Below are positions 35,779 through 45,029 of a stretch of DNA of 64,000 bases, piece by piece. The position numbers and the translations under genes are program-made. The notes under the pieces were generated by a model. It was given only the letters and a program-made list of their open reading frames with translations. It was not told the origin of the DNA and searched no databases. The stretch spans positions 372,001 through 436,000 of the forward strand of contig SHBX01000001.1 in the NCBI GenBank assembly GCA_004211785.1. Reading direction: 5' to 3'. Position 1 is the stretch's first letter. Each line of letters begins with the position of its first letter. Source of the stretch: Winogradskyella sp. (GTDB lineage: Bacteria; Bacteroidota; Bacteroidia; Flavobacteriales; Flavobacteriaceae).

Positions 35779-36542
35779 TTTTACACGGTAATATATTTGG
35801 TAGTGGAAAACCTTTCGTGATTCTTCATGGGTTTTTAGGAATGGGCGACAATTGGAAAACACTTTCTCGTCAATTTTCTGAACTTAATTATGAAATGCAT
35901 CTCGTTGACCAACGTAATCACGGACGTAGTTTCCATTCACATGATTTTGATTACGAATTGATGGTTGAAGATTTAAAAGCCTATTGTGATGCTCATAATC
36001 TTAAAGATATTATTCTCTTAGGTCATTCCATGGGAGGAAAAACGGCTATGAGTTTTGCAACAAAATATCCCGAATATGTCAATCGCTTAATCGTTGCTGA
36101 TATCTCACCACGATATTATCCTATCCATCATGATGCTATTTTAGAAGGTTTGTCGAGTCTAAATTTTTCAGCCATTAAAACTAGAGGTGAAGCTGATAAA
36201 GCTTTGTCAAATTATGTTTCTGAGATTGGAACACGTATGTTTTTATTGAAGAATTTGTATTGGGTAGAAAAAGGACAACTAGGATTAAGAATAAATCTTC
36301 CAGTACTCAAAGAAAACGTATCAGAAGTTGGTGAAGCTCTACCAATTCATGCCACATTCTCTAAGCCGGCCTTGTTTTTAAGAGGCGATAAATCTGAATA
36401 TATTAGTGAAACGGATGAAGCTTTAATTCACCGTCATTTTACAAATGCTGAGATAGGAACTATTAATAATGCTGGTCATTGGTTACATGCCGAGAATCCT
36501 AAAGAATTTTATGTGGCCGTTGTTCAATTTATAAAAGTGTAA
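35775..36542 (+). CDS. Alpha/beta-fold hydrolase (YbfF-like esterase)
   Basis: 255 residues. The nucleophile elbow is GHSMGGKTA (Ser about residue 90), the oxyanion HGFLGMGDNW is near residues 18-27, and the catalytic His is in NNAGHWLHAENP near the C-terminus. VDQRNHGRS is typical of the YbfF/abhydrolase-11-like esterases acting on small acyl esters. The start codon overlaps pdxJ by 4 bases, indicating translational coupling, and a methyltransferase follows 13 bases later. The substrate is unknown. Confidence 0.9.
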   Translation: MILHGNIFGSGKPFVILHGFLGMGDNWKTLSRQFSELNYEMHLVDQRNHGRSFHSHDFDYELMVEDLKAYCDAHNLKDIILLGHSMGGKTAMSFATKYPEYVNRLIVADISPRYYPIHHDAILEGLSSLNFSAIKTRGEADKALSNYVSEIGTRMFLLKNLYWVEKGQLGLRINLPVLKENVSEVGEALPIHATFSKPALFLRGDKSEYISETDEALIHRHFTNAEIGTINNAGHWLHAENPKEFYVAVVQFIKV

Positions 36543-36555
36543 ATTACTAATCCTT

Positions 36556-37416
36556 ATGAGTAAACCTCAATTTTTAAGAGATTTCTGGTATGGCTTATCA
36601 TCAAATCAGCGTTTTTTGATTCGCCGATTGTATTATTTTCCTGCGGATTTTATAGATAAATCATCAGGAAAAACTAATAAGTATGTGCCGTCTAGAGGTC
36701 AGATTTATACAGGTTCTCCTGCTAACGCTGAGGAATATATTAAGCAAGGAATGCTCCATTTAGAGCATTTAAAAACACATATAGATTTACAACCAAATGA
36801 TAGTGTTCTTGATATTGGGAGTGGTGTTGGTCGGTCTGCAATAGCACTTTCTACATACTTAAACGAATATGGTTCTTATGATGGTTTTGATGTTGTAAAA
36901 CAAGGTGTCGATTGGTGTAATAAAGGAATAGGTGAAGATTTTTCAAATTTTAATTTTAAGTATGTACCTATCTTTAATGATTTGTACAATACATCAGAGT
37001 TAAAGGCTACGGAATTTGAGTTTCCTTATGAAAACGCATCATTTTCAAAAGTGTTTTCGGTGTCATTGTTTACGCACATGCAGATAGATGAAATTCAGCA
37101 TTATTTTCATGAAATAAACCGCGTTTTAAAATCTGGCGGACAATGTTTCTCGACCTTTTTCTTTTATGATGAAACAGATGAAGATTATATTGCAAATCTC
37201 AAAGGTTTTGGCTTCCCGCATAAAAAAGTAGATTATAGATTAATGAACGAGAATGTAAAATCTGGTAATATCACAATACATAAAAACAAGATTAAGCAAA
37301 TGTTAGAAAATGCAAATCTAGAATTTGTAAATATTATTGATGGTTATTGGAAAGGTCAAAACGCTGACAATAGCAAAACCGAATATCAAGATATTCTTGT
37401 TTTTAAAAAAGCTTAA
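36556..37416 (+). CDS. Class I SAM-dependent methyltransferase
   Basis: 286 residues; motif I VLDIGSGVGRSAIALSTYL (about residues 93-111), acidic motif II YDGFDVVKQGVDW, and EINRVLKSGGQCFSTFF as motif III, all class I methyltransferase features. No signal peptide. It lies in a co-directional run after the hydrolase. The acceptor molecule is not identifiable; similar proteins act on lipids, quinones or small metabolites. Confidence 0.85.
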   Translation: MSKPQFLRDFWYGLSSNQRFLIRRLYYFPADFIDKSSGKTNKYVPSRGQIYTGSPANAEEYIKQGMLHLEHLKTHIDLQPNDSVLDIGSGVGRSAIALSTYLNEYGSYDGFDVVKQGVDWCNKGIGEDFSNFNFKYVPIFNDLYNTSELKATEFEFPYENASFSKVFSVSLFTHMQIDEIQHYFHEINRVLKSGGQCFSTFFFYDETDEDYIANLKGFGFPHKKVDYRLMNENVKSGNITIHKNKIKQMLENANLEFVNIIDGYWKGQNADNSKTEYQDILVFKKA

Positions 37417-37442
37417 ATTTATAATTCGACACATTGATTTTT

Positions 37443-38507
37443 ATGAAAAACCTATTGCTTATTCTATTTCTTATTTCAATTACTGTTTCTGCTCAAGATA
37501 AACCAGATGGGCCAGCAAAGTTATATTATCGTTCTGGGGAATTACAAACTGAAGGCGCATATAAGAATCAAAAACGAGTTGGTGAGTGGAAAAGATATTA
37601 TAAGAGCGGTCAAATTTCAAATATATCAAGGTATACAAATGGAAAGAAAGAACTTTCTGAAGTTTCTTTTTTTGAAAACGGAAAAATTAAAAGAAAAGTA
37701 GAAAAAGAAGGTGAAAGATATATTGTTTTTGGTTATTACGAAACAGGAGAATTGTTTTACAAAAATCAGTATAGGAGTGGTTATTATAAAGAGTATAGAG
37801 AAGATGGTTCTTTAAAGATTGAATCGAATTACATAGATTTTCAATTAAGTGGGAAATGGAAATTTTATGATGAAGATGAAAATTTAGAATGGAGTGTTAG
37901 CTATGAAAATGGTTACAGAAATGGGATATATAAACAGTTTTACAAAAATAAGAACCTGAGATTAGAAGGTGTTATTTTAAGAGATAAAAAAAATGGTGAA
38001 GAAAAACGATATGATGAATTAGAAAACTTGCAATGGGTTGGTAGTTATAAAGGTGATGCTTTTTCTAAAACATGGGTAAAATATGATCCTTCAGGTAAAA
38101 AGGTTGAGAAAGTTAATACTAAAAAGAAAACTTTACCTTTTAAAGTTACTGAGGTGCCAGATGGAGTTCTAGAAAAGGTACCAGTTTTTACTGGTTGTGA
38201 GAATGTGTATGGAAATAAAGCTCTGAAAAAATGTATGAATGAAAACTTAGCAAAGTTTATTCTTGATAATTTTGATAAAAATGAAGCGAAGAATATTGGC
38301 TTGTCAGGTAAACAAAAGATTTTAGTGGCTTTTAAAATTGATAAACTTGGGTATGTAAGTCTTTCTTCTGTTAAGGCGCCTCATCATAGATTGAGAATTG
38401 AAACTCAAAGAGTTTTTGAAACATTGCCAAGAATAACACCTGGATATCAAAGAGGCAAGCCAGTTATTGTGCCATATGCTCTGCCGATAGTTTTTTATGT
38501 ACAATAA
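37443..38507 (+). CDS. YwqK-repeat protein with C-terminal TonB-like domain
   Basis: The start at ATG 37443 gives a signal peptide (MKNLLLILFLISITVSAQ) and 354 residues; a TTG at 37434 is a weaker alternative. Residues 25-225 are MORN-like YwqK repeats (GELQTEGAYKNQKRVGEWKRY, YKSGQISNISRYTNGKKE, DGSLKIESNYIDFQLSGKWKF). Residues about 235-354 (VPVFTGCENVYGNKALKKCMN, LSGKQKILVAFKIDKLGYVS, RGKPVIVPYALPIVFYVQ) match the C-terminal energy-transducer TonB domain found in many Bacteroidota proteins. No N-terminal membrane anchor other than the signal peptide is seen, so classic energy transduction is unlikely. Confidence 0.82.
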   Translation: MKNLLLILFLISITVSAQDKPDGPAKLYYRSGELQTEGAYKNQKRVGEWKRYYKSGQISNISRYTNGKKELSEVSFFENGKIKRKVEKEGERYIVFGYYETGELFYKNQYRSGYYKEYREDGSLKIESNYIDFQLSGKWKFYDEDENLEWSVSYENGYRNGIYKQFYKNKNLRLEGVILRDKKNGEEKRYDELENLQWVGSYKGDAFSKTWVKYDPSGKKVEKVNTKKKTLPFKVTEVPDGVLEKVPVFTGCENVYGNKALKKCMNENLAKFILDNFDKNEAKNIGLSGKQKILVAFKIDKLGYVSLSSVKAPHHRLRIETQRVFETLPRITPGYQRGKPVIVPYALPIVFYVQ

Positions 38508-38524
38508 AATATTAGTATAATATT

Positions 38525-38875
38525 ATGAATTCAATTTTACGTTTACTTATCAATGCTCTCTCCGTTTTTGTTTTGGCACATTTTTTAAATGGAGTAACTG
38601 TAAACGGTTATGTCGGAGCAATCATCGTTGCTATTGTAATTTCAATTTTGAACCTTTTGGTGAAACCAGTTTTAATCATCCTAACCTTGCCGATTACATT
38701 ATTGACTTTAGGGTTATTTCTTCTTATAATTAATGCTTTAATTATACTTTTAGCAGATAAACTCATTGATGGTTTTTCTGTTAATGGTATTTGGACTGCT
38801 GTACTTTTTAGTATTCTTTTGTCTGTGCTTCAATCTATATTACATTCACTATTAAAAGAGGAGAAAAAGAACTAA
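38525..38875 (+). CDS. Small four-helix membrane protein (holin superfamily IV / YvlD-like)
   Basis: 116 residues with four hydrophobic helices (about 3-20, 28-45, 50-78 and 90-110) and the family segment AIIVAIVISILNLLVKPVLIILTLPITLLTLGLF (split across helices 2-3). Databases often name this family phage holin, but it is widespread on chromosomes (YvlD). Nothing phage-like surrounds it. It lies 18 bases after the YwqK/TonB gene. Function unknown. Confidence 0.85.
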   Translation: MNSILRLLINALSVFVLAHFLNGVTVNGYVGAIIVAIVISILNLLVKPVLIILTLPITLLTLGLFLLIINALIILLADKLIDGFSVNGIWTAVLFSILLSVLQSILHSLLKEEKKN

Positions 38876-38895
38876 AAATCAATACCTTAAAACTA

Positions 38896-38926
38896 TTGTT
38901 GTGTTGCAAAAAAATATGTATTTTTG
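38896..38926 (+). promoter_or_regulatory. Promoter of trigger factor gene
   Basis: TTG at 38896-38898 (or 38899-38901), then TATTTTTG at 38919-38926, spacing 20 (or 17) bases, matches TTG-N17-23-TANNTTTG. The tig ATG lies 26 bases after it at 38952. Confidence 0.6.
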
Positions 38927-38951
38927 CAGCCCAATTTTAGATTGTATTACA

Positions 38952-40274
38952 ATGAACATTACGAGAGAAGACATCGATGCGTTAAACGCAGTTGTAAAAG
39001 TAGATATCGCTAAAGAAGATTATAGCGACAAAGTAGAAAAAATCTTAACAGATTACCGTAAAACAGCAAACATTCCTGGTTTTAGAAAAGGTCACGTGCC
39101 AATGGGAATGGTAAAGAAGCAATATGGTCAAGCTGTATTGGTTGATGAGGTGAATAAACTATTACAAGATGCTCTGGGTAAGTATTTAGTAGAAGAAAAG
39201 TTAGACGTTTTAGGTAACCCATTGCCAAAAGCTCAGGATGACCTTAATTGGGATGCAGATGCATTTACTTTTGAGTTTGAACTTGGTTTAGCGCCAAAGT
39301 TTGATGTAAAGCTTAAAGGTAAAAAAGCAATTACACATTATAATATTGTTGCAGACGATAAGATGATTGACAACCAAGTTAAGCACATCCAAAAACAATA
39401 CGGTAAAATAATTTCTCAAACTCAAGCAACTGAAGCTTCAGAAATCACAGGAAAGTTCACTAACAAAGATGCAGGTATCGATAACGTTGCAACTATCACT
39501 TTAGATAAATTAAAAGGAAAAACAAATCCTAAGAAATTTATCGGTGCTAAAACTGGTGATGTTATTACTGTAAAGACAAAAAATCTTTTTGCAGAAACTA
39601 ATGACTTAGTGACGTTCTTAAAAGTTACTCCGGATGAAGCCAAAAACTTAAATATTGAAGTAACTTTTGAAGTTTCTGAAATCAACGAAAGAGAATTAGC
39701 GGATTTAGACCAAGAATTATTTGATAAGTTATTCGGAAAAGGAGCAGTTACCTCTGTAACTGAGCTTAAAGAAAAAATCAAAGAAGATTCTGAAAAACAA
39801 TTTGCACAACAAGGTGAGCAGAAGTTATTAAATGACGTTACTGAATATTTAGTAGACAGTACAAAGTTTGATTTACCATCTGAGTTTTTACAGAAATGGA
39901 TGCAAACTGCAGGTGAAGAAGAAATGACTGAAGAGCAGGCAAAAGAAGAATATGAAAAATCTGAAAAAAGCATGCGCTACCAGTTAATAGAAGGAAAATT
40001 AATCACAGACCATAAACTTCAGGTTCAGTTTGAAGATTTAAAAGCCTTTGCTATGCAAATGATTAAAGGTCAAATGGCACAGTTTGGTCAGATGAATCCT
40101 TCAGAAAAAGAATTAGAAGATATCGCTGCACGTATTTTATCTAATCAAGATGAAGTAAAGCGTTTAAATGAGCAATTGATGAGTCAAAAGCTTTTAGAAT
40201 TATATAAAACTGAAGCAAATCTTAAAACAAAAGAGGTTACTTATGATGATTTTGTAAAAGAATTTTACAGTTAA
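38952..40274 (+). CDS. tig: Trigger factor
   Basis: 440 residues from ATG 38952 (MNITREDIDALNAVVKVDI); an upstream GTG-type start at 38901 would overlap the promoter and is rejected. It contains the N-terminal ribosome-binding domain with PGFRKGHVPMGMVKKQYG (residues ~43-60), a degenerate PPIase-like middle region and a long helical C-terminal domain. It is a ribosome-associated chaperone for nascent chains. It is upstream of clpP-clpX, the conserved proteostasis neighbourhood, from which a hairpin terminator separates it. Confidence 0.94.
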   Translation: MNITREDIDALNAVVKVDIAKEDYSDKVEKILTDYRKTANIPGFRKGHVPMGMVKKQYGQAVLVDEVNKLLQDALGKYLVEEKLDVLGNPLPKAQDDLNWDADAFTFEFELGLAPKFDVKLKGKKAITHYNIVADDKMIDNQVKHIQKQYGKIISQTQATEASEITGKFTNKDAGIDNVATITLDKLKGKTNPKKFIGAKTGDVITVKTKNLFAETNDLVTFLKVTPDEAKNLNIEVTFEVSEINERELADLDQELFDKLFGKGAVTSVTELKEKIKEDSEKQFAQQGEQKLLNDVTEYLVDSTKFDLPSEFLQKWMQTAGEEEMTEEQAKEEYEKSEKSMRYQLIEGKLITDHKLQVQFEDLKAFAMQMIKGQMAQFGQMNPSEKELEDIAARILSNQDEVKRLNEQLMSQKLLELYKTEANLKTKEVTYDDFVKEFYS

Positions 40275-40301
40275 TCATTTAGCAATATAAATTGTATCTT
40301 T

Positions 40302-40331
40302 AAGGCGTAAAATCGATAGATTTTACGCCTT
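40302..40331 (+). terminator. Hairpin between tig and clpP
   Basis: A perfect 13-base inverted repeat, AAGGCGTAAAATC (40302-40314) and GATTTTACGCCTT (40319-40331), with loop GATA. The following T-tract is short (TATTAATTTT), so it may be a partial terminator or mRNA-stabilising hairpin. Confidence 0.65.
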
Positions 40332-40362
40332 ATTAATTTTAACGACAAACAGAATTTACAAT

Positions 40363-41037
40363 ATGGATTTCGGAAAAGAATTTGAAAAATTTGCAACCAA
40401 AGATCAAGGCATAAACAGTAATTATTATACTAAGATTATCCAAAGTATGTATCCTACTAATTTAACCCCTAACATTATTGAAGAAAGAAATTTGAATGTA
40501 GCGATATATGATGTTTTCTCTAGGTTAATGGTGGATCGAATCATTTTTTTGGGTATGGGAATTAATGATCAAGTGGCTAATATTATTCAAGCACAATTAT
40601 TGTTTTTACAGAGTGTAGATGCTTCAAAAGATATTCAAATTTATATCAATTCTCCTGGAGGTTCAGTATATGCAGGTTTAGGCATTTACGATACTATGCA
40701 GTTTATAAAACCAGACGTAGCAACTATCTGTACAGGTATTGCAGCATCTATGGCAGCAGTATTATTATGTGCTGGTCATGATGGTAAACGTTCGGCTTTA
40801 AAGCACTCAAGAGTTATGATTCATCAACCAATGAGTGGTACTCAAGGTCAGGTTTCTGATATGGAAATAGCAGTACGTGAAACTTTAAAGGTTAAAAAGG
40901 AATTATATGATATTATTTCTAACCACTCAGGTAAAACATACGAGCAAGTTGAAAAAGATTCAGACCGCGATTACTGGATGACATCATCAGAAGCTTTAGA
41001 GTATGGTATGATTGATGAAGTGTTAGGAAGAAAGTAA
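40363..41037 (+). CDS. clpP: ATP-dependent Clp protease proteolytic subunit
   Basis: 224 residues; serine protease of the ClpXP machine. The catalytic triad is visible: Ser129 in CTGIAASMAA, His154 in SRVMIHQPMS and Asp203 in DSDRDYWMT; the spacing matches the family. The first 30 residues are a probable propeptide or axial loop region. It is followed by clpX after 54 bases. Confidence 0.96.
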   Translation: MDFGKEFEKFATKDQGINSNYYTKIIQSMYPTNLTPNIIEERNLNVAIYDVFSRLMVDRIIFLGMGINDQVANIIQAQLLFLQSVDASKDIQIYINSPGGSVYAGLGIYDTMQFIKPDVATICTGIAASMAAVLLCAGHDGKRSALKHSRVMIHQPMSGTQGQVSDMEIAVRETLKVKKELYDIISNHSGKTYEQVEKDSDRDYWMTSSEALEYGMIDEVLGRK

Positions 41038-41091
41038 AAAAGACTAATAACGACTAAAGATTTCTAAACTAAATTTAGAAATATAAGATTT

Positions 41092-42324
41092 ATGGCAAAG
41101 GAAGAGTTAGAATGTTCGTTTTGTGGTAGGAAAAAGCCAGAGACCAATTTGCTTATAGCAGGGTTAGATGCACACATCTGTGACCGTTGTATCACACAAG
41201 CAAATGGTATTGTAATAGAAGAATCTAAGCAAGGGACAAATGCCGAGTTAAGTGCCGAGTTAATGCTAAAAAAGCCAAAAGAAATAAAAGCTTTTTTAGA
41301 CGAGTATATTATCGGGCAAGAATATACCAAGCGTGTTATGTCTGTTGCTGTATATAACCATTATAAGCGATTATTACAGCCGCCAACAGATGATGATATC
41401 GAAATCCAAAAGAGTAATATTATTATGGTTGGGCAAACCGGAACAGGTAAAACCCTCATGGCAAAAACTGTAGCCAGAATGCTCAATGTGCCTTTAGCAA
41501 TTGTTGATGCTACGGTACTAACCGAAGCTGGTTATGTTGGAGAAGATGTCGAAAGTATTTTAACACGTCTGCTTCAAGCTGCAGATTACAATCTTGAAAA
41601 AGCTGAAAAAGGAATTGTCTTTATTGATGAAATCGATAAGATTGCTCGTAAGAGTGATAATCCATCAATTACTAGAGATGTTTCTGGTGAAGGTGTACAG
41701 CAAGCGTTATTAAAATTATTAGAAGGAACTGTTGTTAATGTGCCACCAAAAGGTGGTCGTAAACATCCAGATCAAAAATTTATCGAAGTTAACACAGAGC
41801 ATATTCTATTTATTGCTGGTGGTGCTTTTGATGGTATTGAACGTGTAATTACTAAGCGCTTAAATATGCAAGCTATTGGTTACAGTTCTATAAACTCTGA
41901 TGATAATGTAGACAATGACAATATCCTTCAATATATTATCCCTAAAGATTTAAAAGACTTTGGGTTAATTCCTGAAATCATAGGTCGCTTACCAGTGTTA
42001 ACTCACATGGACCCATTAGATGCAAAAACTTTGAGAGCTATTTTAACTGAGCCAAAGAATGCTATTATTAAGCAGTATAAGAAATTGTTTAAAATGGATG
42101 AGGTTGAGTTAAGTATTACTGAAGGCGCACTTGAATTTATTGTAAATAAAGCCATTGAATACAAGTTAGGAGCTCGTGGATTACGTTCACTTTGCGAAGA
42201 AATTCTAACTGACGCAATGTTTCATTTACCAGGTTCTGATGAGACAAAACTTAATGTAACTAAAGCATACGCTGAAGATAAACTAACAAAATCTACTTTA
42301 AAGAAATTAAAGGCAGTATCATAA
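41092..42324 (+). CDS. clpX: ATP-dependent Clp protease ATP-binding subunit ClpX
   Basis: 410 residues. The N-terminal zinc-binding domain has Cys8, Cys11, Cys30 and Cys33 ([11 protein letters not shown]...HICDRCI). Walker A is GQTGTGKT (114-121), Walker [10 protein letters not shown], and the pore loop and sensor regions include GYVGEDVES and KLGARGLRS. ClpX unfolds tagged substrates for ClpP. The gene follows clpP, and a terminator follows it. Confidence 0.96.
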   Translation: MAKEELECSFCGRKKPETNLLIAGLDAHICDRCITQANGIVIEESKQGTNAELSAELMLKKPKEIKAFLDEYIIGQEYTKRVMSVAVYNHYKRLLQPPTDDDIEIQKSNIIMVGQTGTGKTLMAKTVARMLNVPLAIVDATVLTEAGYVGEDVESILTRLLQAADYNLEKAEKGIVFIDEIDKIARKSDNPSITRDVSGEGVQQALLKLLEGTVVNVPPKGGRKHPDQKFIEVNTEHILFIAGGAFDGIERVITKRLNMQAIGYSSINSDDNVDNDNILQYIIPKDLKDFGLIPEIIGRLPVLTHMDPLDAKTLRAILTEPKNAIIKQYKKLFKMDEVELSITEGALEFIVNKAIEYKLGARGLRSLCEEILTDAMFHLPGSDETKLNVTKAYAEDKLTKSTLKKLKAVS

Positions 42325-42347
42325 GTTTATCTACAAGTATAAAAACT

Positions 42348-42376
42348 AAAAACCCATGATAGCTCATGGGTTTTTT
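42348..42376 (+). terminator. Rho-independent terminator after clpX
   Basis: AAAACCCATGA, loop TAGC, TCATGGGTTTT, then TTTT at the end: a stable 11-bp stem with U-tract 24 bases after the clpX stop. Confidence 0.85.
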
Positions 42377-42420
42377 ATTGTTGGATTAATTAACTTATAA
42401 TATAAGCGGTTCGTATTATG

Positions 42421-42476
42421 ACGTGAAAATAGGTTCAACTTATCTCTAATCAAATCATTTTAGATAAGTGACACGT
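42421..42476. repeat. Nested inverted repeat between convergent clpX and GH3-like genes
   Basis: Inner arms ACTTATCT (42438-42445) and AGATAAGT (42462-42469), outer arms ACGTG (42421-42425) and CACGT (42472-42476). It sits in the 199-base non-coding gap between two convergent genes, after the clpX terminator. It could serve as the end signal for the minus-strand gene or bind a protein; no U-tract is obvious. Confidence 0.4.
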
Positions 42477-42523
42477 TTATTCGGTATAGATTTTTTGAAT
42501 GTAAATTTTAACGATTAAGCGCA

Positions 42524-44038
42524 CTAAGAATTTAATGAAAGCAGCTCATCTATATAATCTCTAGTGTTAGACAACCTTGGGACTTTATGTTGGCCACCTA
42601 ATTTATCGTTTTGTTTTAACCAATCATAAAACAAGTTATAACGTGCTTGATGAATAGTGGGTTTATTTAGCGTTATATTGTTATAACGCTTTGCTTCGTA
42701 ATCAGAATTTAAAGCTTTAAGAGCATTATCAAAAAGCTCTGAGAAATAATTAAAATTTTTGGGAGGTGTTTTAAACTCTATTAGCCACTCATGAGCACCT
42801 TTTTCTTTACCTTTCATAAAAATTGGAGCGGCAGTATAGTCAACAATTTCAGCACCAGTACGCTTGCATACTTTTTTGAGAGCATCTTCAGCATTTTCTA
42901 TAATTAACTCTTCGCCAAAAGCATTAATATGGTGTTTTGTCCTTCCAGAAACTTTAATACGATATGGATTTAAACTTACAAAACGTATAGTGTCACCAAT
43001 TTTATAACGCCAAAGTCCAGCGTTTGTGGTTATTATTACAGCATAATTGGTGTTGAGTTTAACTTCGCTAAGCGAAATTACTTTTTGCTCTGGTGTGCCA
43101 TAAGTATCCATTGGAATAAACTCATAGAAAATACCATAATCAAGCATTAATAGTAAGTCGCCAGAATAGTTCTGGTCTTGTATGGCAAAAAAGCCTTCAG
43201 AAGCATTATAAATCTCGTAATATTTGAATGATTTCTTAGGAAGTATAGATCTGTATTGCTCTATATAAGGATTAAAACTCACACCACCGTGAAAGTAAAC
43301 TTCGAGATTTGGCCAGATATCAAAAAGATTATCTTTTCCTGTTTCTTCTAAAACATTATTTAGTAATACCAACATCCACGAAGGAACACCAGCAAGACTT
43401 GTCACATTCTCGTTTATAGTTTCATCAACAATAGCTTGCATTTTGGTTTCCCATTCGCTCATCAATGATACTTTACTACTAGGAGTACTACTATATTCTG
43501 CCCAAAATGGCATATTGTCAATCAGTATCGCAGATAAGTCACCGAAAACAGTCCCGTTTTCTTTATACAATTCTTTACTTCCGCCAAGTCTTAAACTTTT
43601 CCCAGTAAATAATTGAGATTCAGGGTTATTGTTGAGGTACATACACAATAAATCTTTTCCAGCTGCATAATGGCATTCTTCTAGAGAATCTGTACTCACA
43701 GGAATAAATTTGCTTTTCGCATTTGTTGTGCCACTAGATTTTGCAAACCATTTTATAGTACCAGGCCAAAAAATATTCTGCTCTCCAAGGCGTGAGCGTT
43801 CTATTTGTGGCTGTATAGCTTCGTAATTTACTACAGGTAGGCGCTCGCTAAAGTCTTTATAGGATTTAATTGAAGCAAAATCATAGGCTTTCCCTATTTC
43901 GGTATCCTTAGCTGTTTTTAAAAGACCAAAAAGCAATTCGTTTTGTACATCGTGCGGGTATTTTAAAAACAATTCAATCTGATGAAATCGTTTTTTTAAA
44001 AACCACGAAGCAATAGAATTTACAATAGGAATTGGCAT
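42524..44038 (-). CDS. GH3-like acyl-adenylate/amide synthetase family protein
   Basis: 504 residues matching the GH3 (auxin-responsive promoter) superfamily, adenylate-forming enzymes that conjugate carboxylates to amines. Motifs include KSSGTTNAKSKFIPVS (ATP-binding P-loop-like), the aromatic YNASEGFFAIQD and RYKIGDTIRFVS with a later GRTKHHINAFGEEL, in the family's order. The bacterial substrate is unknown. It is convergent with clpX and has 102 bases of divergent space to the DUF2797 gene. Confidence 0.9.
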   Translation of the reverse strand: MPIPIVNSIASWFLKKRFHQIELFLKYPHDVQNELLFGLLKTAKDTEIGKAYDFASIKSYKDFSERLPVVNYEAIQPQIERSRLGEQNIFWPGTIKWFAKSSGTTNAKSKFIPVSTDSLEECHYAAGKDLLCMYLNNNPESQLFTGKSLRLGGSKELYKENGTVFGDLSAILIDNMPFWAEYSSTPSSKVSLMSEWETKMQAIVDETINENVTSLAGVPSWMLVLLNNVLEETGKDNLFDIWPNLEVYFHGGVSFNPYIEQYRSILPKKSFKYYEIYNASEGFFAIQDQNYSGDLLLMLDYGIFYEFIPMDTYGTPEQKVISLSEVKLNTNYAVIITTNAGLWRYKIGDTIRFVSLNPYRIKVSGRTKHHINAFGEELIIENAEDALKKVCKRTGAEIVDYTAAPIFMKGKEKGAHEWLIEFKTPPKNFNYFSELFDNALKALNSDYEAKRYNNITLNKPTIHQARYNLFYDWLKQNDKLGGQHKVPRLSNTRDYIDELLSLNS

Positions 44039-44140
44039 GGATTAGCTATCTTTATGCGCTAAGCGCAACTTGATTATTTAGTTGGTTATTCTTAACTTTT
44101 AAATATAAAGTTTAGATTTTAAAAATAGTAAATTTTTATT

Positions 44141-44935
44141 ATGGTTTATACTGGAGTACTTACTAAAATGCAAACGGAGTTTCAAGACCCGATTCAATAT
44201 TATTTAGTCTTTAAAGGCGACTTTATTCATGTAAATCAATTGCTTAATAAGTCAATAACCATGACTTTTGTTGGAGAGGAATGCCTAAACTGTGGATTGA
44301 ATAGAGAGATATACCGCCAAGGCTTCTGTAAAAGCTGCTTTTTTGATACCCCAAATGCTGGCGATTGGATTATGCGTCCAGAATTAAGTACGGCGCATTT
44401 AGGAAAAGAAGACCGAAATTTAGAATACGAAAAGAAAATACAATTACAACCGCATATTGTTTATCTAGCAAACTCTAGTAATGTTAAAGTTGGAGTTACG
44501 AGAAAAGCTCAAGTACCTACACGTTGGATAGATCAAGGAGCTCACGAAGCCATCGAAATTGTTGAGGTGCCAAATAGATATTTAGCTGGCATTACTGAAG
44601 TTGCTCTGAAAGATTTTGTAGCAGATAAAACCAATTGGCGTAAAATGCTGAAGAATGAAATCGAAGACGAAAACCTTAAAGAATGGCGAGAAAGGTTAAA
44701 ATTGCATATCCCAGCTGAAGCAAAAGATTATTTTATTGAACATAATGAAGAGACTCATCTTAATTTTCCAGTACATAAATATCCTGAGAAACCTAAAAGT
44801 TTGAATCTTAAAAAAGAAGGTGCTTATTCAGGTAAATTAGTAGGTGTAAAAGGACAATACTTTATATTTGAAGACAATACTGTTTTCAATATCCGAGCTA
44901 ATGAAGGTTTAATAGTTGATGTTGTTATTTCCTAA
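44141..44935 (+). CDS. DUF2797 protein with zinc-finger-like cysteines
   Basis: 264 residues. A Cys4-type motif, CLNCGLNREIYRQGFCKSCF (about residues 46-65), suggests a bound metal. The central VYLANSSNVKVGVTRKAQVPTRWIDQGA segment is the DUF2797 core, related in pattern to GIY-YIG-like nuclease folds. The role is uncharacterised. No signal peptide or membrane helix. The terminator at 44981-45007 lies between it and rpsU. Confidence 0.85.
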   Translation: MVYTGVLTKMQTEFQDPIQYYLVFKGDFIHVNQLLNKSITMTFVGEECLNCGLNREIYRQGFCKSCFFDTPNAGDWIMRPELSTAHLGKEDRNLEYEKKIQLQPHIVYLANSSNVKVGVTRKAQVPTRWIDQGAHEAIEIVEVPNRYLAGITEVALKDFVADKTNWRKMLKNEIEDENLKEWRERLKLHIPAEAKDYFIEHNEETHLNFPVHKYPEKPKSLNLKKEGAYSGKLVGVKGQYFIFEDNTVFNIRANEGLIVDVVIS

Positions 44936-44984
44936 TCTGTAACTTTTTAGTGTATTGCATATTAACCTTACACTTAAAACAAAA

Positions 44985-45007
44985 AAAGCGACCAAATTGG
45001 TCGCTTT
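44985..45007. terminator. Bidirectional terminator between DUF2797 gene and rpsU
   Basis: AAAGCGACCAA (44985-44995) and TTGGTCGCTTT (44997-45007). On the minus strand it is followed by a run of seven T, making it a strong rpsU terminator; on the plus strand the U-tract is weak. Confidence 0.85.
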
Positions 45008-45029
45008 ATGTATATATATAAAGTGTAAC

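Noticed and set aside
37443-38507. Toxin-antitoxin module (YwqK is sometimes named this way)
   Set aside because: There is no adjacent antitoxin, the repeats are MORN-like and the protein has a signal peptide and a TonB-like domain.
38525-38875. Prophage signal from a holin-like protein
   Set aside because: The protein belongs to a widespread chromosomal membrane family (YvlD-like); no other phage gene lies nearby.
42524-44038. Plant-derived auxin gene acquired by transfer
   Set aside because: GH3-superfamily proteins are normal in Bacteroidota, and codon and base usage match the neighbours.
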